15,327 nucleotides of DNA from Candidatus Hodarchaeota archaeon (GTDB lineage: Archaea; Asgardarchaeota; Heimdallarchaeia; Hodarchaeales; Hodarchaeaceae), in assembly GCA_016840285.1 (NCBI GenBank), contig JAEOSR010000150.1:1-15327 (forward strand), written 5' to 3'. Each line of letters starts with the position of its first letter. Positions within the stretch are counted from its first letter, which is position 1. The translations under genes and the position numbers were made by a program. This document shows, in pieces, positions 1 to 8,460 of the stretch. The notes under the pieces were generated by a model. That model did no database searches and was not told where the DNA came from. It saw only the letters and a list, made by a program, of their open reading frames with translations.

Positions 1-781
1 CAAAACCCAATGATTTTGATCCTGCTGCTAAAAAGGTCGTAATTGTAGTCGGAGTTCCCTGATATACGTCAACTGCCCATGCATGGAAGGGAACAGCAGC
101 TATCTTGTATCCAAAACCGACTAGTAAGAACATCAATGCCAGAATGTGTAGTGGAGAGTAATTCAGAGGTTCTGCAAATGATGTGATAACACTCTCAATA
201 CTCGTTGTTCCTACAATGCCATAAACTAGTGATATGCCAAAAAGTATGAAAGCTGAAGACATAGCACCGATGAGGAAAAATTTTAATGCACTTTCACTAG
301 TTTCCGCCCGAGACTTTTGATATGCTGCAAGAGCATATGTAGGAACACTACCTAATTCCCAAGCCACAAACAGAACTAAGAGGTCATTGGCTGCAGCAAC
401 TAGCATCATTCCAATGGTTGAAAAGATCAACAAAACGTAATAGATTCCGATAGTCCGTTCAGAACTGACGTAATCGATACTCGCAGTGGTGACAAATAGC
501 AATACAATAAGAAAAATCATTGCAAAGAAGCGAAAGAAATTATCTACAATAAAAAGACCAGACTCGCTAGAAAGGTCAAAGAGATCGGCTGGATTTCCAA
601 AAACATGAACAACATCTAAACCAATTCCAAAAATAACAATGTACAAAGAAAAGAGACATCCTAGAATTGTGATTAACCCAAATAACCTCCGGTCGAAGTT
701 AAAGGCTTCTAGGATAAGGCATAGGAGGAGTGTTGCTACAAGAATTATGAAGGGGAGGAAAATGGTCAAGATTTCACTCAT
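1..781 (-). CDS. nuoN: NuoN, complex I proton-pumping membrane subunit (partial)
   Basis: The first 260 residues of an antiporter-like membrane subunit of complex I are visible; the C-terminal half lies beyond the left edge. The frame has no stop and shows repeated hydrophobic segments. Family hallmarks are FVAWELGSVP with the TM5 glutamate (E142), GYKIAAVPFHAW with the TM7 lysine (K226), and GSKSLGF with the TM8 lysine (K256). These residues form the half-channel and proton relay in NuoL/M/N. The ATG at 781 is preceded by a strong AAGGTGA ribosome binding site about 9 nt upstream. It lies 27 nt after the nuoM stop and is the last visible gene of the nuo operon. Assignment to NuoN rather than another antiporter-like subunit rests on these motifs plus position after nuoL and nuoM. 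Confidence 0.95.
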   Translation of the reverse strand, partial: MSEILTIFLPFIILVATLLLCLILEAFNFDRRLFGLITILGCLFSLYIVIFGIGLDVVHVFGNPADLFDLSSESGLFIVDNFFRFFAMIFLIVLLFVTTASIDYVSSERTIGIYYVLLIFSTIGMMLVAAANDLLVLFVAWELGSVPTYALAAYQKSRAETSESALKFFLIGAMSSAFILFGISLVYGIVGTTSIESVITSFAEPLNYSPLHILALMFLLVGFGYKIAAVPFHAWAVDVYQGTPTTITTFLAAGSKSLGF

Positions 782-808
782 GATTTCTTTTCACCTTACG
801 AGTACTGC

Positions 809-2413
809 TCAAAACTGTAAACCAAAGAAAGTTGTTGCTGTTTCCATTAGATCTAAGATAGGAGCGGGGAATATTCCGAAAATCAAGGTAAGTAAACAGA
901 GTAATGCTAGTGTTACATATTGAGACAAATGCGACACGTCATGTGCATGTTCTAGTTCTGGGTTTACATCTCCGAAGACAGTACGTTGAAGCATCCACAA
1001 ATAGTAAGCTGCAGTAAAGATAATTCCGAGAACGCCGATCAAAGCTATTCCTGTTCCAGTAAGCATTACACCAATAATTGGTATACTTTGACCAGTCCAG
1101 TTAAAAAGAGCGATAAATGTCAACAACTCTGACCAAAACCCAGCTAATCCTGGTAATCCAGCACTAGCAAAGGATCCAAAAACTAAGACCCCTGCCGTAA
1201 TAGGCATATTCTTTGCAATCCCTTTCAGTTTGGGAATATCACGTGTATGAGCTGAATGGCCTATAGTCCCTGCAAGGAAAAACATCAAGGGAGAGATTAT
1301 TCCATGAGCAATTTGCATGTACATTGCGCCAGCTAATCCTATATCTGTTTGTGTTGCGACTCCTAATAAGACAATTCCCATGTGACCAACTGATGAGTAG
1401 GCTACTAGACTTTTCATATCCACTTGTCTGAGTGCAACCCAAGAACCATATAATAGGGAAATTAATCCGATTAATGCAACTAACCAGGCGAACTCCGACA
1501 ATGCCTCGGGTAAAAACCAACCACCCATTCGTAATAAGCCATAACCACCCATTTTCAGTAATAAACCTGCCAATATCATGGATCCTGGAGTGGGAGCTTC
1601 AACGTGAGCCAAGGGTAACCAAGTATGGAAAGGAACGCTCGGAACTTTTACAATGAATCCAAAGAGCAAGGCAAGAAAGATTAACAGTACAAAAGGCTCT
1701 GCTCCAAAGTTTAATTGGGTCAGAAGTTCAAATGAAAAAGTGCCACCTGAGGCACCACGTAAGCTTGCGGATTGTAACCAGATCCCAATGATACCTAAAA
1801 GCATAACTAGCGACGCGACGTGCGTATAGATGAAGAAGTAGATCGCTGCATATTCCTTTTTGGGTCCTCCCCATATCCCAATCAGAAAGAACATCGGAAC
1901 GAGAACTAGCTCCCAGGCAACATAAAAGATTATAAAATCAGTTGCAACAAATGTTCCTAAGACACCAGTCTCTAACAACATGAGCATCGAGTAATATGCT
2001 GGTTCCCTTTCATGAATATCTTTGAATGAGGCAAGTACGGCCACAAAAAAGATAAAACTGCCTAGTAAAACTAGTGGTAGGCTTAAACCATCTACACCTA
2101 CAGAATAGTTCATTCCCACCGCCTCAATCCAAGGAATCTCTTCAACTAGCGCCCAACCACCAGTTGCTAGTCTGGATCGGTCTGCACGAAACATCTCTGG
2201 CAAAAGAGAATTATTTTCAAACATCATCCATGCTAAAATAGAGAGGAGCATTACAATACCACTCATTATTAAAGCAAAATACTTTGATAACTCATTACGA
2301 ACACGACCCACTAGCCATGTTGGAAGCGCCGCCAAGATCGGTAGGAAAAATATCAAGGTTAATACACCAATTTCTATTTCAAAAAATTTAAGAAGTCCTA
2401 CATCGATATTCAT
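809..2413 (-). CDS. nuoM: NuoM, complex I proton-pumping membrane subunit
   Basis: This is a 534-residue multi-pass membrane protein of the NuoM/ND4 antiporter-like family, one of the proton channels in the membrane arm. Visible landmarks are FYVAWELVLVP with the TM5 glutamate (E168), FIVKVPSVPFHTWLP with the TM7 lysine (K256), AHVEAPTPGSMILAG, and a second lysine in LLLKMGGYG (K287). The usual LPDAHVEAPT reads LPLAHVEAPT here. Length fits the family (about 500 residues). I chose the ATG at 2413. A TTG at 2422 in the same frame would add three residues, but the AAGG-containing purine run sits better for the ATG. The gene starts 24 nt after the nuoL stop, inside the operon. Confidence 0.96.
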   Translation of the reverse strand: MNIDVGLLKFFEIEIGVLTLIFFLPILAALPTWLVGRVRNELSKYFALIMSGIVMLLSILAWMMFENNSLLPEMFRADRSRLATGGWALVEEIPWIEAVGMNYSVGVDGLSLPLVLLGSFIFFVAVLASFKDIHEREPAYYSMLMLLETGVLGTFVATDFIIFYVAWELVLVPMFFLIGIWGGPKKEYAAIYFFIYTHVASLVMLLGIIGIWLQSASLRGASGGTFSFELLTQLNFGAEPFVLLIFLALLFGFIVKVPSVPFHTWLPLAHVEAPTPGSMILAGLLLKMGGYGLLRMGGWFLPEALSEFAWLVALIGLISLLYGSWVALRQVDMKSLVAYSSVGHMGIVLLGVATQTDIGLAGAMYMQIAHGIISPLMFFLAGTIGHSAHTRDIPKLKGIAKNMPITAGVLVFGSFASAGLPGLAGFWSELLTFIALFNWTGQSIPIIGVMLTGTGIALIGVLGIIFTAAYYLWMLQRTVFGDVNPELEHAHDVSHLSQYVTLALLCLLTLIFGIFPAPILDLMETATTFFGLQF

Positions 2414-2437
2414 TGTCTTCAACCTTCTATTTTTTAA

Positions 2438-4657
2438 TTAGAGGGGTATCACCCCTGCAACAATAATCGCGATTACGATGAGAGAGATCGCTCCCAAGAG
2501 AGTGTAGAGAGCGTAATTTTCAACAACTCCCGTTTGAATTCGACGGAGATACCCCCCCGTCTTCATTACTCCTTTCGCTGAATTTCGAATAATACCGTGA
2601 TCAATCACACGCTCATCTGTAGCTTTTGCTAACCCACAAAGAGCTACAGACGCTTTTGCAGTTAACTGAACTAATCTATCAATCACATGATCATCCCACC
2701 ATTTAGAGAGACCACAGATTTCATACCCCACCCTTCCAGTAAAGCGAACTGCAGCATCGAAGATGTTTCGTTCTATCCAATTCATTGCAGCACAATACTT
2801 AGAGTCAACAAAATACACAAATGCTAGATATAAATCATCGAGATAATACCCTTTTTCTAGTATCCGTTGAATGCCTCTACCAAACATCGTCGCTTTAATT
2901 TTACGGGTAACTGATCGGAAATTTCCCTGTAGTATTACGATACCATCAGTTTCTGTCACTTCAAAGTTGAATGATGGTTCTCCCTTAGGAAAGCTAATTT
3001 TTGCACTAGCTCGAGGATAATAAATCAGATAAGCTAACAAGATTCCAAGTATTGCTAATACTATAGAAAATATTCCAACCCCCCAATCAAAGTCTAAAGC
3101 TTGTTCATGAGGTTGTAACCAATGAACAAGATTATGTTCAAAAGAAAGATCTGGGAGGAATAATCCAATTGTGAAATAACCTGCTAGCACTAAAGAGACA
3201 ATAGCCAAAGTCCACAATGGGGTAGTCATCCAATGATCAGATTCGTGGATATGATGTTCTGGAAGACGATTCGTCCCTGGAAACACCACAAACCACATTC
3301 TAAAAATGTAAAAAGCTGTTAAAAAGGCTGTAATTACAGATGATAACCAAACCAACGTGATTAATTGCTCATGGAGTGATGAAAAACCAGAATGATGAAG
3401 AGCATGTAGAATTATTGCATCTTTACTGAAAAAACCATTACCAATCCCAGCGAGGGAAAGTGAACCAATCAACATCACTTTCCAAGTGTGAGGCATTTTC
3501 TCTCGTAATCCTCCCATTTCCCTAATATCTTGACTTCCAGATCCATGAATAACAGAACCCGCGGACAAAAACAATAAAGCTTTGAAAATTCCATGGTTAA
3601 TAATATGGAAAACGGCCACTGCCATTCCACCAACACCCAAACCAATTGTCATGTAGCCTAATTGGCTGATTGTAGAATAAGCTAGTATCCCCTTAATATC
3701 CGTTTTTACCAAGGCAATAGTTCCAGATAAAATAGCAGTTATTCCTCCAACTAATGCTACCACCAATAATGCTTCCTCGTTTGCATGTTCAAACACAAAG
3801 TAACTGCGTGCTACTAAGAAAATTCCTGCTTTCACCATGGTAGCAGAATGAATCAAACAACTGACTGTTGTTGGCCCAGCCATGGCATCTGGTAACCAAA
3901 CATGGAGGGGAAACTGAGCCGATTTTCCAACGGCACCTCCAAAAATTAATAATGCAATTATAACAAGCCACATAGGATCAATATGGAGATTTTCTCGTAT
4001 TTCAATGAAATCAAAAGTATGAACTTCCAGATAAATCAAGATTATTCCTACAAATAGTAGTACGTCGCCAATTTTAGTTGTTAGAAATGCTTTCTTCGCA
4101 GCTGATGCGGGGTGTGGTTGTCCTTCAGGAACAATTTCTTTATCATAGAAATAACCAATAAGTAAATAACTGCATACACCCATTATTTCCCAAAACAAGA
4201 ATAATTGAATAAAATTGGGGGAAAAACATAAACCTAACATTGCCGCAGCAAACAAGTTTATTTCAGCATAATATCGTGGAGAACCATCGTGTGCCATGTA
4301 GCTTCGACTATAAACAGCTACTAAAAAGGAGACCAAGGAGACCATTAAACTAACAGCTGCAGTAAGGGGATCCAGTAAGATTCCAATATCTAGATGAAAG
4401 TTCCCAACATGAAACCATTGCCAGACATTATGATAGGTAACATCTTCGACATGTGCATTTAGGAATAGAAGACGAATTAAAACTTCTCCTGAAACAAAAA
4501 TGGTCAGTAAAAAACTGGCTCCTAATGCAATAAGAGTGAATAGATTCCCGTGAGCTTTTTTGTCCACAAATTTACCAAAGAATATAGTGATGAATGAGAA
4601 GATAATAGGAATAAGAGGAATGAGAAAAGCAAACCCACCAAAGATCAATTCTGACAT
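2438..4657 (-). CDS. nuoL: NuoL, complex I proton-pumping membrane subunit with lateral helix
   Basis: A 739-residue NuoL/ND5 protein, the distal proton pump of complex I. The antiporter core carries LFLFWEIMGVCSYLLIGY with the TM5 glutamate (E157), GAVGKSAQFPLHVWLPDAM with the TM7 lysine (K245), and IHSATMVKAGIFL (H270, K276). The core is followed by more hydrophobic segments and then a long amphipathic stretch matching the lateral helix. The protein ends in one transmembrane anchor (about 717-737) after an RRIQTGVVENYAL motif typical of NuoL C-termini. It is longer than usual (roughly 600-660 residues). The excess lies partly in a segment of three 26-residue repeats at residues 622-699. The ATG at 4657 has a GGAAGG site upstream and begins 17 nt after nuoK. 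Confidence 0.97.
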   Translation of the reverse strand: MSELIFGGFAFLIPLIPIIFSFITIFFGKFVDKKAHGNLFTLIALGASFLLTIFVSGEVLIRLLFLNAHVEDVTYHNVWQWFHVGNFHLDIGILLDPLTAAVSLMVSLVSFLVAVYSRSYMAHDGSPRYYAEINLFAAAMLGLCFSPNFIQLFLFWEIMGVCSYLLIGYFYDKEIVPEGQPHPASAAKKAFLTTKIGDVLLFVGIILIYLEVHTFDFIEIRENLHIDPMWLVIIALLIFGGAVGKSAQFPLHVWLPDAMAGPTTVSCLIHSATMVKAGIFLVARSYFVFEHANEEALLVVALVGGITAILSGTIALVKTDIKGILAYSTISQLGYMTIGLGVGGMAVAVFHIINHGIFKALLFLSAGSVIHGSGSQDIREMGGLREKMPHTWKVMLIGSLSLAGIGNGFFSKDAIILHALHHSGFSSLHEQLITLVWLSSVITAFLTAFYIFRMWFVVFPGTNRLPEHHIHESDHWMTTPLWTLAIVSLVLAGYFTIGLFLPDLSFEHNLVHWLQPHEQALDFDWGVGIFSIVLAILGILLAYLIYYPRASAKISFPKGEPSFNFEVTETDGIVILQGNFRSVTRKIKATMFGRGIQRILEKGYYLDDLYLAFVYFVDSKYCAAMNWIERNIFDAAVRFTGRVGYEICGLSKWWDDHVIDRLVQLTAKASVALCGLAKATDERVIDHGIIRNSAKGVMKTGGYLRRIQTGVVENYALYTLLGAISLIVIAIIVAGVIPL
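2561..2794 (-). repeat. Three 26-residue repeats in the NuoL C-terminal region
   Basis: Residues 622-647, 648-673 and 674-699 of NuoL form three consecutive 26-residue units, each beginning with cysteine. Shared positions are C1, W6 (W/W/A), an acidic residue at 8 (E/D/D), a branched aliphatic pair at 11-12 (I-F / V-I / V-I), invariant D13, and V/I at 16. Units 2 and 3 also share CGL, K5 and VID. The repeat is seen at protein level only; the DNA is diverged. Twenty-six residues is close to seven helical turns, so the unit could be an amphipathic helix that repeats its face (inference). Confidence 0.75.
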
Positions 4658-4674
4658 GAATAATTACCTTCCTT

Positions 4675-4989
4675 CTAACCTTTGAGTTCAACAAAATCTG
4701 TTGCATCTATTGTCCCATGGGTTCGAAAAATCGATAGAATGATTCCCAAACCGACCGCTGCTTCAGCTGCCGCCAACGCAATGCTGATAATAACACCCAC
4801 TTGGCCTGTAACGAACGTAAGATCATTATACAATGCAAAAATTGCAAAGTTAATATTTGCAGCGTTTATCATTATTTCAATTGATATCAGCATTCGTACT
4901 GCTGATTGAGACTTAATGAATCCTGCAAAACCAATTAAAAACAGAATTAGTGCAATCCCAACAAATGCCGAGGCATCTATGTCAATCAT
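4675..4989 (-). CDS. nuoK: NuoK, complex I membrane subunit
   Basis: A 104-residue protein with three transmembrane helices, the NuoK/ND4L subunit (MrpC homologue) that links the antiporter-like subunits to the rest of the membrane arm. The two membrane glutamates of the proton path are present: E38 in LISIEIMINAANINF and E76 in ALAAAEAAVGLGIIL. Length matches the family (about 100). Its ATG overlaps the nuoJ stop as ATGA, and a GAGGTGG site lies 7 nt upstream inside nuoJ. This is a strong sign of translational coupling. Confidence 0.97.
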   Translation of the reverse strand: MIDIDASAFVGIALILFLIGFAGFIKSQSAVRMLISIEIMINAANINFAIFALYNDLTFVTGQVGVIISIALAAAEAAVGLGIILSIFRTHGTIDATDFVELKG

Positions 4990-5543
4990 ATATTTTCCAC
5001 CTCTTTTTTAACTAGATAAACACTACCAAGCATTGCTGCAAGTAAAAGTAATCCTAACACTAATATTGTCCCTCCATGAACCGTGAATAACATCTCGGCC
5101 ATATCTCCTATTAATTCTATTTCACTAGGTTTGTTGGTCAAGTCATGTTTTTGCCAAAAAATGCTGTTAACTTGTGAAAGAATGAAAAACGCGATAACAA
5201 GTAGTATAAAACCCCCTGCAAAACTTAATCGCCAATCTAATAATTTCAAACCTTTTTGTTCCTCAAACATGGCTTCTTTTCCGGAAAGGGAAATTGCGAA
5301 AACAATCAAAACGGTGATTCCTCCAGCATACACAATCATCTGAATAACTAGGAGAAGAGATGACTCAGCATATAATAAAAAGATCATAGCAACACCCAAC
5401 AAGGTAAATACTAGCCATAATACTGCGTGGTAGACACTTTTAACTGTAACGGCCAGGAACGCTGAACCTATTGTATATCCAATTAATATGAAGAAAAATA
5501 ATAGTTCTAGAGTTTGAAATAACTCAGTAGGAATTAAAGCCAT
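4986..5543 (-). CDS. nuoJ: NuoJ, complex I membrane subunit
   Basis: A 185-residue protein with five predicted transmembrane helices, matching NuoJ/ND6. The diagnostic TM3 segment reads IQMIVYAGGITVLIVFAISL, the region that forms a pi-bulge in known complex I structures and takes part in the gating movement. A polar loop of about 25 residues (roughly 128-151) lies between helices 4 and 5. The ATG at 5543 is 2 nt after the nuoI stop, with a GGATGA site upstream within the nuoI end. The end overlaps nuoK by 4 nt. Confidence 0.95.
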   Translation of the reverse strand: MALIPTELFQTLELLFFFILIGYTIGSAFLAVTVKSVYHAVLWLVFTLLGVAMIFLLYAESSLLLVIQMIVYAGGITVLIVFAISLSGKEAMFEEQKGLKLLDWRLSFAGGFILLVIAFFILSQVNSIFWQKHDLTNKPSEIELIGDMAEMLFTVHGGTILVLGLLLLAAMLGSVYLVKKEVENI

Positions 5544-5545
5544 TT

Positions 5546-6172
5546 TTAATCATCCGCTTCATTATTCTTAGAGGTTAAAAATTCATCAATTGATTTACCA
5601 TGCGTTTCTACATACTCTTGCTGTTGTTTTTCATATTCTTTTGGGAAATACAACTTATAAACATCGTACAAATCAAAATAGTTGTAATATAAATCTTCCT
5701 TTTTTGAGGAAGCCCCATCAAATCCAGCTGAATGATGTAAAGCATCAAATTTGCACGCTTCAACACAAAAACCACAATACATACATCGCCCAATAAAGAT
5801 TTGAGGAGATTCTAAAGGCCGCTTTTTCTCCCAATGAGGTGGTTGAGGATCAAGTAACTTCATTTCTATACATTTATTGGGACAGGCTCTTTCACATGCC
5901 TTACATCCAGTGCAATTCATGATATTCAAGGCTATTAATCCGCGAAAATTAGGAGAAATATGTGGAGTGTGCTTGAAAACGTCCGAAAACGATAAATCTC
6001 TATCTAAGACAGTTTGACCTTTTTTAGCCAGTTCTTTCGGGAAATAAATAGTATCTTTGTTTCTACGATCGCCATCAGGTATTGTAATTGGTTTCCTTCT
6101 GAATTGTCGTAAGATATAAGTTAATGGACGAATTATGAACAGCTTTTTAGAAATATAACGAAAATCCACCAT
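5546..6172 (-). CDS. nuoI: NuoI, complex I subunit with two 4Fe-4S clusters
   Basis: A 208-residue ferredoxin-like subunit that carries the two tetranuclear clusters (N6a, N6b) passing electrons towards NuoB. Two CxxCxxCxxxC motifs are intact: C87, C90, C93, C97 in CTGCKACERACP, and C130, C133, C136, C140 in CMYCGFCVEAC. The N-terminal basic, hydrophobic stretch (residues 1-30) fits the membrane-facing helix of the family. A charged tail of about 60 residues (KKEDLYYNYFDLYDVYK onwards) follows the second motif. An extra cysteine, C101, sits just after the first motif. The ATG at 6172 directly abuts the nuoH stop, with GGAGTGG upstream. Confidence 0.97.
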   Translation of the reverse strand: MVDFRYISKKLFIIRPLTYILRQFRRKPITIPDGDRRNKDTIYFPKELAKKGQTVLDRDLSFSDVFKHTPHISPNFRGLIALNIMNCTGCKACERACPNKCIEMKLLDPQPPHWEKKRPLESPQIFIGRCMYCGFCVEACKFDALHHSAGFDGASSKKEDLYYNYFDLYDVYKLYFPKEYEKQQQEYVETHGKSIDEFLTSKNNEADD

Positions 6173-7345
6173 TTAAGGAACCACTCCGAAAAATTGGGGA
6201 TAATTCAGCATAATAAATACAACATAGATAATGTTCAGAATTGCTAAAGGAATTAATCCCTTCCATCCAATGTTTAGTAACTGGTCTGGCCGTACCCTTG
6301 GTAATGACGCACGAATCCAGATATATACAAAGATAAATACCCACAGCTTCACTAAAATAATGACTAACCCAAGAAGGGGAATTTGGTCAATTAAACTATT
6401 TAAAGTTTGATCTCCTAATGGAATGTTGCCAAAAGGTAAATAGGCTCCTCCTAGAAAGAGAAATACTCCAATGAACGCGCCGATCAGGAGAATGAAATAT
6501 TCAGTTGCCATGGACATCATGTATCGAAATCCAGTGAGTTCAGTTCGCCAACCCATCACTAATTCTGCTTCAGCTTCAGGAATGTCAAAAGGAACTCGCT
6601 CCGTTTCTGCTGTTAATGCAGCCATGAAGACAATGAATCCGATAGGCATTAAAAATGCAAAAGGTATAGCAGCTTGTTGTTGAGCAATTTTAATAAAGGA
6701 AAAAGAGTTAGTAACTAATACAACTGATGCAATAGAGAGCATTAAGGGAATTTCGTAACTAATCATTTGAACTGCTGACCGAAATCCTCCAATGAGGGAG
6801 TATTTATTGTTTGAAGACCATCCTGTAATAAGAACGCCAACAGGATATAAAGAAAACAAAGCAAAAATAAGTAAGAAACCTATAGCAGGATCTGCAATTA
6901 CCAAAGATGCACCTAAAGGTAATAATGCCCCTAGTATGAATGGAGGAGCTACTACAAATGCAAAAAAGCCAACATTGAAGGGAAACTTATCAGCTTTTTC
7001 AGGAACAATATCCTCCTTAGAGAAAAATTTCAGGAACTCTGCAATATTCTGTAGTAATCCGAATTTCCATGTTCTACGAAATAAATGTCCATAATTGAAA
7101 TCAATAAAAACCGGTCCTCGTGCAGTCCATGCCCTTCCTGACGAAATCTTTCTTTCTAACCAGATTAACATTATTGTATTTACAATTAAAAATATGAGGA
7201 TAGTTGTCATTTCTAACGAATCAATAACAAAGGACCTTATTGGGCCTACCTGCTCAGGAGGAACTAATGGTTCAATTAAAAATGGCACGATCCCTGGCCA
7301 CCATCCCCAGCCATCAACAAGCCAATCATATAACCCATAACCCAT
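6173..7345 (-). CDS. nuoH: NuoH, complex I membrane subunit at the quinone site
   Basis: A 390-residue NuoH/ND1 membrane subunit that anchors the peripheral arm and forms the quinone chamber. Landmarks are the ERK after TM1 (residues 64-66), GLLQNIAEFLKF, YSLIGGFRSAVQMISYEIP and the acidic loop FDIPEAEAELVMGW followed by TELTGF. This last stretch is the E-channel signature. Two features are odd. About 30 extra N-terminal residues, rich in Trp and Pro (DWLVDGWGWWPGIVPF), precede TM1. The loop after ERK also lacks the usual GPNRVGP and is about 11 residues longer. The ATG at 7345 is preferred because AGGTGA lies 7 nt upstream. An in-frame GTG at 7354, abutting the nuoD stop, would add three residues. 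Confidence 0.95.
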   Translation of the reverse strand: MGYGLYDWLVDGWGWWPGIVPFLIEPLVPPEQVGPIRSFVIDSLEMTTILIFLIVNTIMLIWLERKISSGRAWTARGPVFIDFNYGHLFRRTWKFGLLQNIAEFLKFFSKEDIVPEKADKFPFNVGFFAFVVAPPFILGALLPLGASLVIADPAIGFLLIFALFSLYPVGVLITGWSSNNKYSLIGGFRSAVQMISYEIPLMLSIASVVLVTNSFSFIKIAQQQAAIPFAFLMPIGFIVFMAALTAETERVPFDIPEAEAELVMGWRTELTGFRYMMSMATEYFILLIGAFIGVFLFLGGAYLPFGNIPLGDQTLNSLIDQIPLLGLVIILVKLWVFIFVYIWIRASLPRVRPDQLLNIGWKGLIPLAILNIIYVVFIMLNYPQFFGVVP

Positions 7346-7354
7346 AATCTTCAC

Positions 7355-8443
7355 CTATCGGTCGATTTCTCCCATACAAAGGTCTAAACTAGCAACAGTA
7401 GGAGCAATATCTGCTACTTTACCCCCTTTAAGAATATAGTTACTCATTGCTAAATTGGAATAAGCAGGAGATTTTATCTTCACACGGTAAGGGACTCTGT
7501 CATCATTCCCAATAATGTAAAAAGCAGCTTCTCCACGAGGATCTTCTGTTCGAAAGTAAACGTCTCCTTTAGGTAACTTTCGAGGAGGTTTTTGGTAAAT
7601 TTCCCCCTCTGAAGGCATTTGATCGAGTGCCTGACGAATTATTCTCATGGATTGAAACATCTCTTTCATCCGAATCTCATATCGAGCATAGCAATCTCCA
7701 GCAGTACGCATAGGAATGTCAAATTCAAGTTCATCATATGCTAAATATGGTTCAATTTTTCGTAAATCAGCTCGTACCCCAGAAGCGCGTAATACAGGAC
7801 CAGTAGCACCAAGATTTAACGCGTCATTTTTAGTTATGATTCCCACATTCTCACTCCTGAGCATAAACACTTTTGAATCATCTAAGATAGCCTGATATTC
7901 CTTTATTCGTTCCTCAAGATAATGAGTTAGATTATAACAATCTTTTTTGAACCCCTGTGGCAAATCACGACGTAGTCCTCCTGCAGTGAAGTAGTTATAC
8001 ATCATTCGAGATCCAGTTACATGTTCTAAGAGATCTAACACATATTCTCTTTCCCGGTATGCGATAACTAACATAGTTACCACTCCAACATCTGTTGAAT
8101 AAGCTGAAAGCCAAGTCAAATGAGAAGCAATCCGTTGAAGTTCTAACATAATTGTACGAATGTATTGAGCCCGTTTACTTACTTCAACTCCCATTAACTT
8201 CTCTACAGCCATGGTGTAACTTGCTTCCCAACTCATTGCAGAAACATAGCAGAGTCTGTTAGTTAAAGGTTGAAAAACGTTATAAGGACGCGACTCGGCC
8301 ATTTTTTCAATCATCCTGAAAACGTAACCTATTAACACCTCTGCATCAATAACAAGTTCACCTGCAGTCTTTACTTTCAATGTCCATAAGCCATGATTTA
8401 CTGGGTGTTGGGGGCCCATATGGATATACATCTGTTCACTCAT
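7355..8443 (-). CDS. nuoD: NuoD, complex I 49-kDa-type subunit
   Basis: A 362-residue peripheral subunit related to the [NiFe]-hydrogenase large subunit, which forms the quinone-binding pocket with NuoB and NuoH. HMGPQHPVNHG (residues 9-18) holds the quinone-pocket histidine. The C-terminus ends in LCMGEIDR, the typical NuoD ending, and no hydrogenase CxxC pairs are present. The family GYxHRG motif reads GYVFRM. The segment usually written as RxDY reads NRLCYVS: the tyrosine is kept, but a cysteine replaces the aspartate. The ATG at 8443 follows GGAGTGA. An upstream ATG at 8461 (TAATG overlap with nuoC, six residues longer) has no ribosome binding site and is less likely. Confidence 0.96.
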   Translation of the reverse strand: MSEQMYIHMGPQHPVNHGLWTLKVKTAGELVIDAEVLIGYVFRMIEKMAESRPYNVFQPLTNRLCYVSAMSWEASYTMAVEKLMGVEVSKRAQYIRTIMLELQRIASHLTWLSAYSTDVGVVTMLVIAYREREYVLDLLEHVTGSRMMYNYFTAGGLRRDLPQGFKKDCYNLTHYLEERIKEYQAILDDSKVFMLRSENVGIITKNDALNLGATGPVLRASGVRADLRKIEPYLAYDELEFDIPMRTAGDCYARYEIRMKEMFQSMRIIRQALDQMPSEGEIYQKPPRKLPKGDVYFRTEDPRGEAAFYIIGNDDRVPYRVKIKSPAYSNLAMSNYILKGGKVADIAPTVASLDLCMGEIDR

Positions 8444-8460
8444 GGTTTTTTTCACTCCCA

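Noticed and set aside
639..923. Plus-strand open frame across the nuoN start and nuoM end
   Set aside because: It lies opposite two well-supported complex I genes, encodes a basic composition without domain features, and has no promoter or ribosome binding site.
1239..1656. Open frames on both strands inside nuoM
   Set aside because: They are out-of-frame shadows of conserved NuoM coding sequence.
2551..2557. Run of cytosines in nuoL as a possible slippage or phase-variation tract
   Set aside because: The run is short, the reading frame continues intact through it, and no alternative frame is extended by slippage.
5083..5343. Plus-strand open frame opposite nuoJ
   Set aside because: It overlaps conserved nuoJ entirely and resembles the antisense of membrane-protein codons.
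6471..7340. Three consecutive plus-strand open frames opposite nuoH
   Set aside because: They mirror the nuoH reading frame and have no recognisable domains or start signals.
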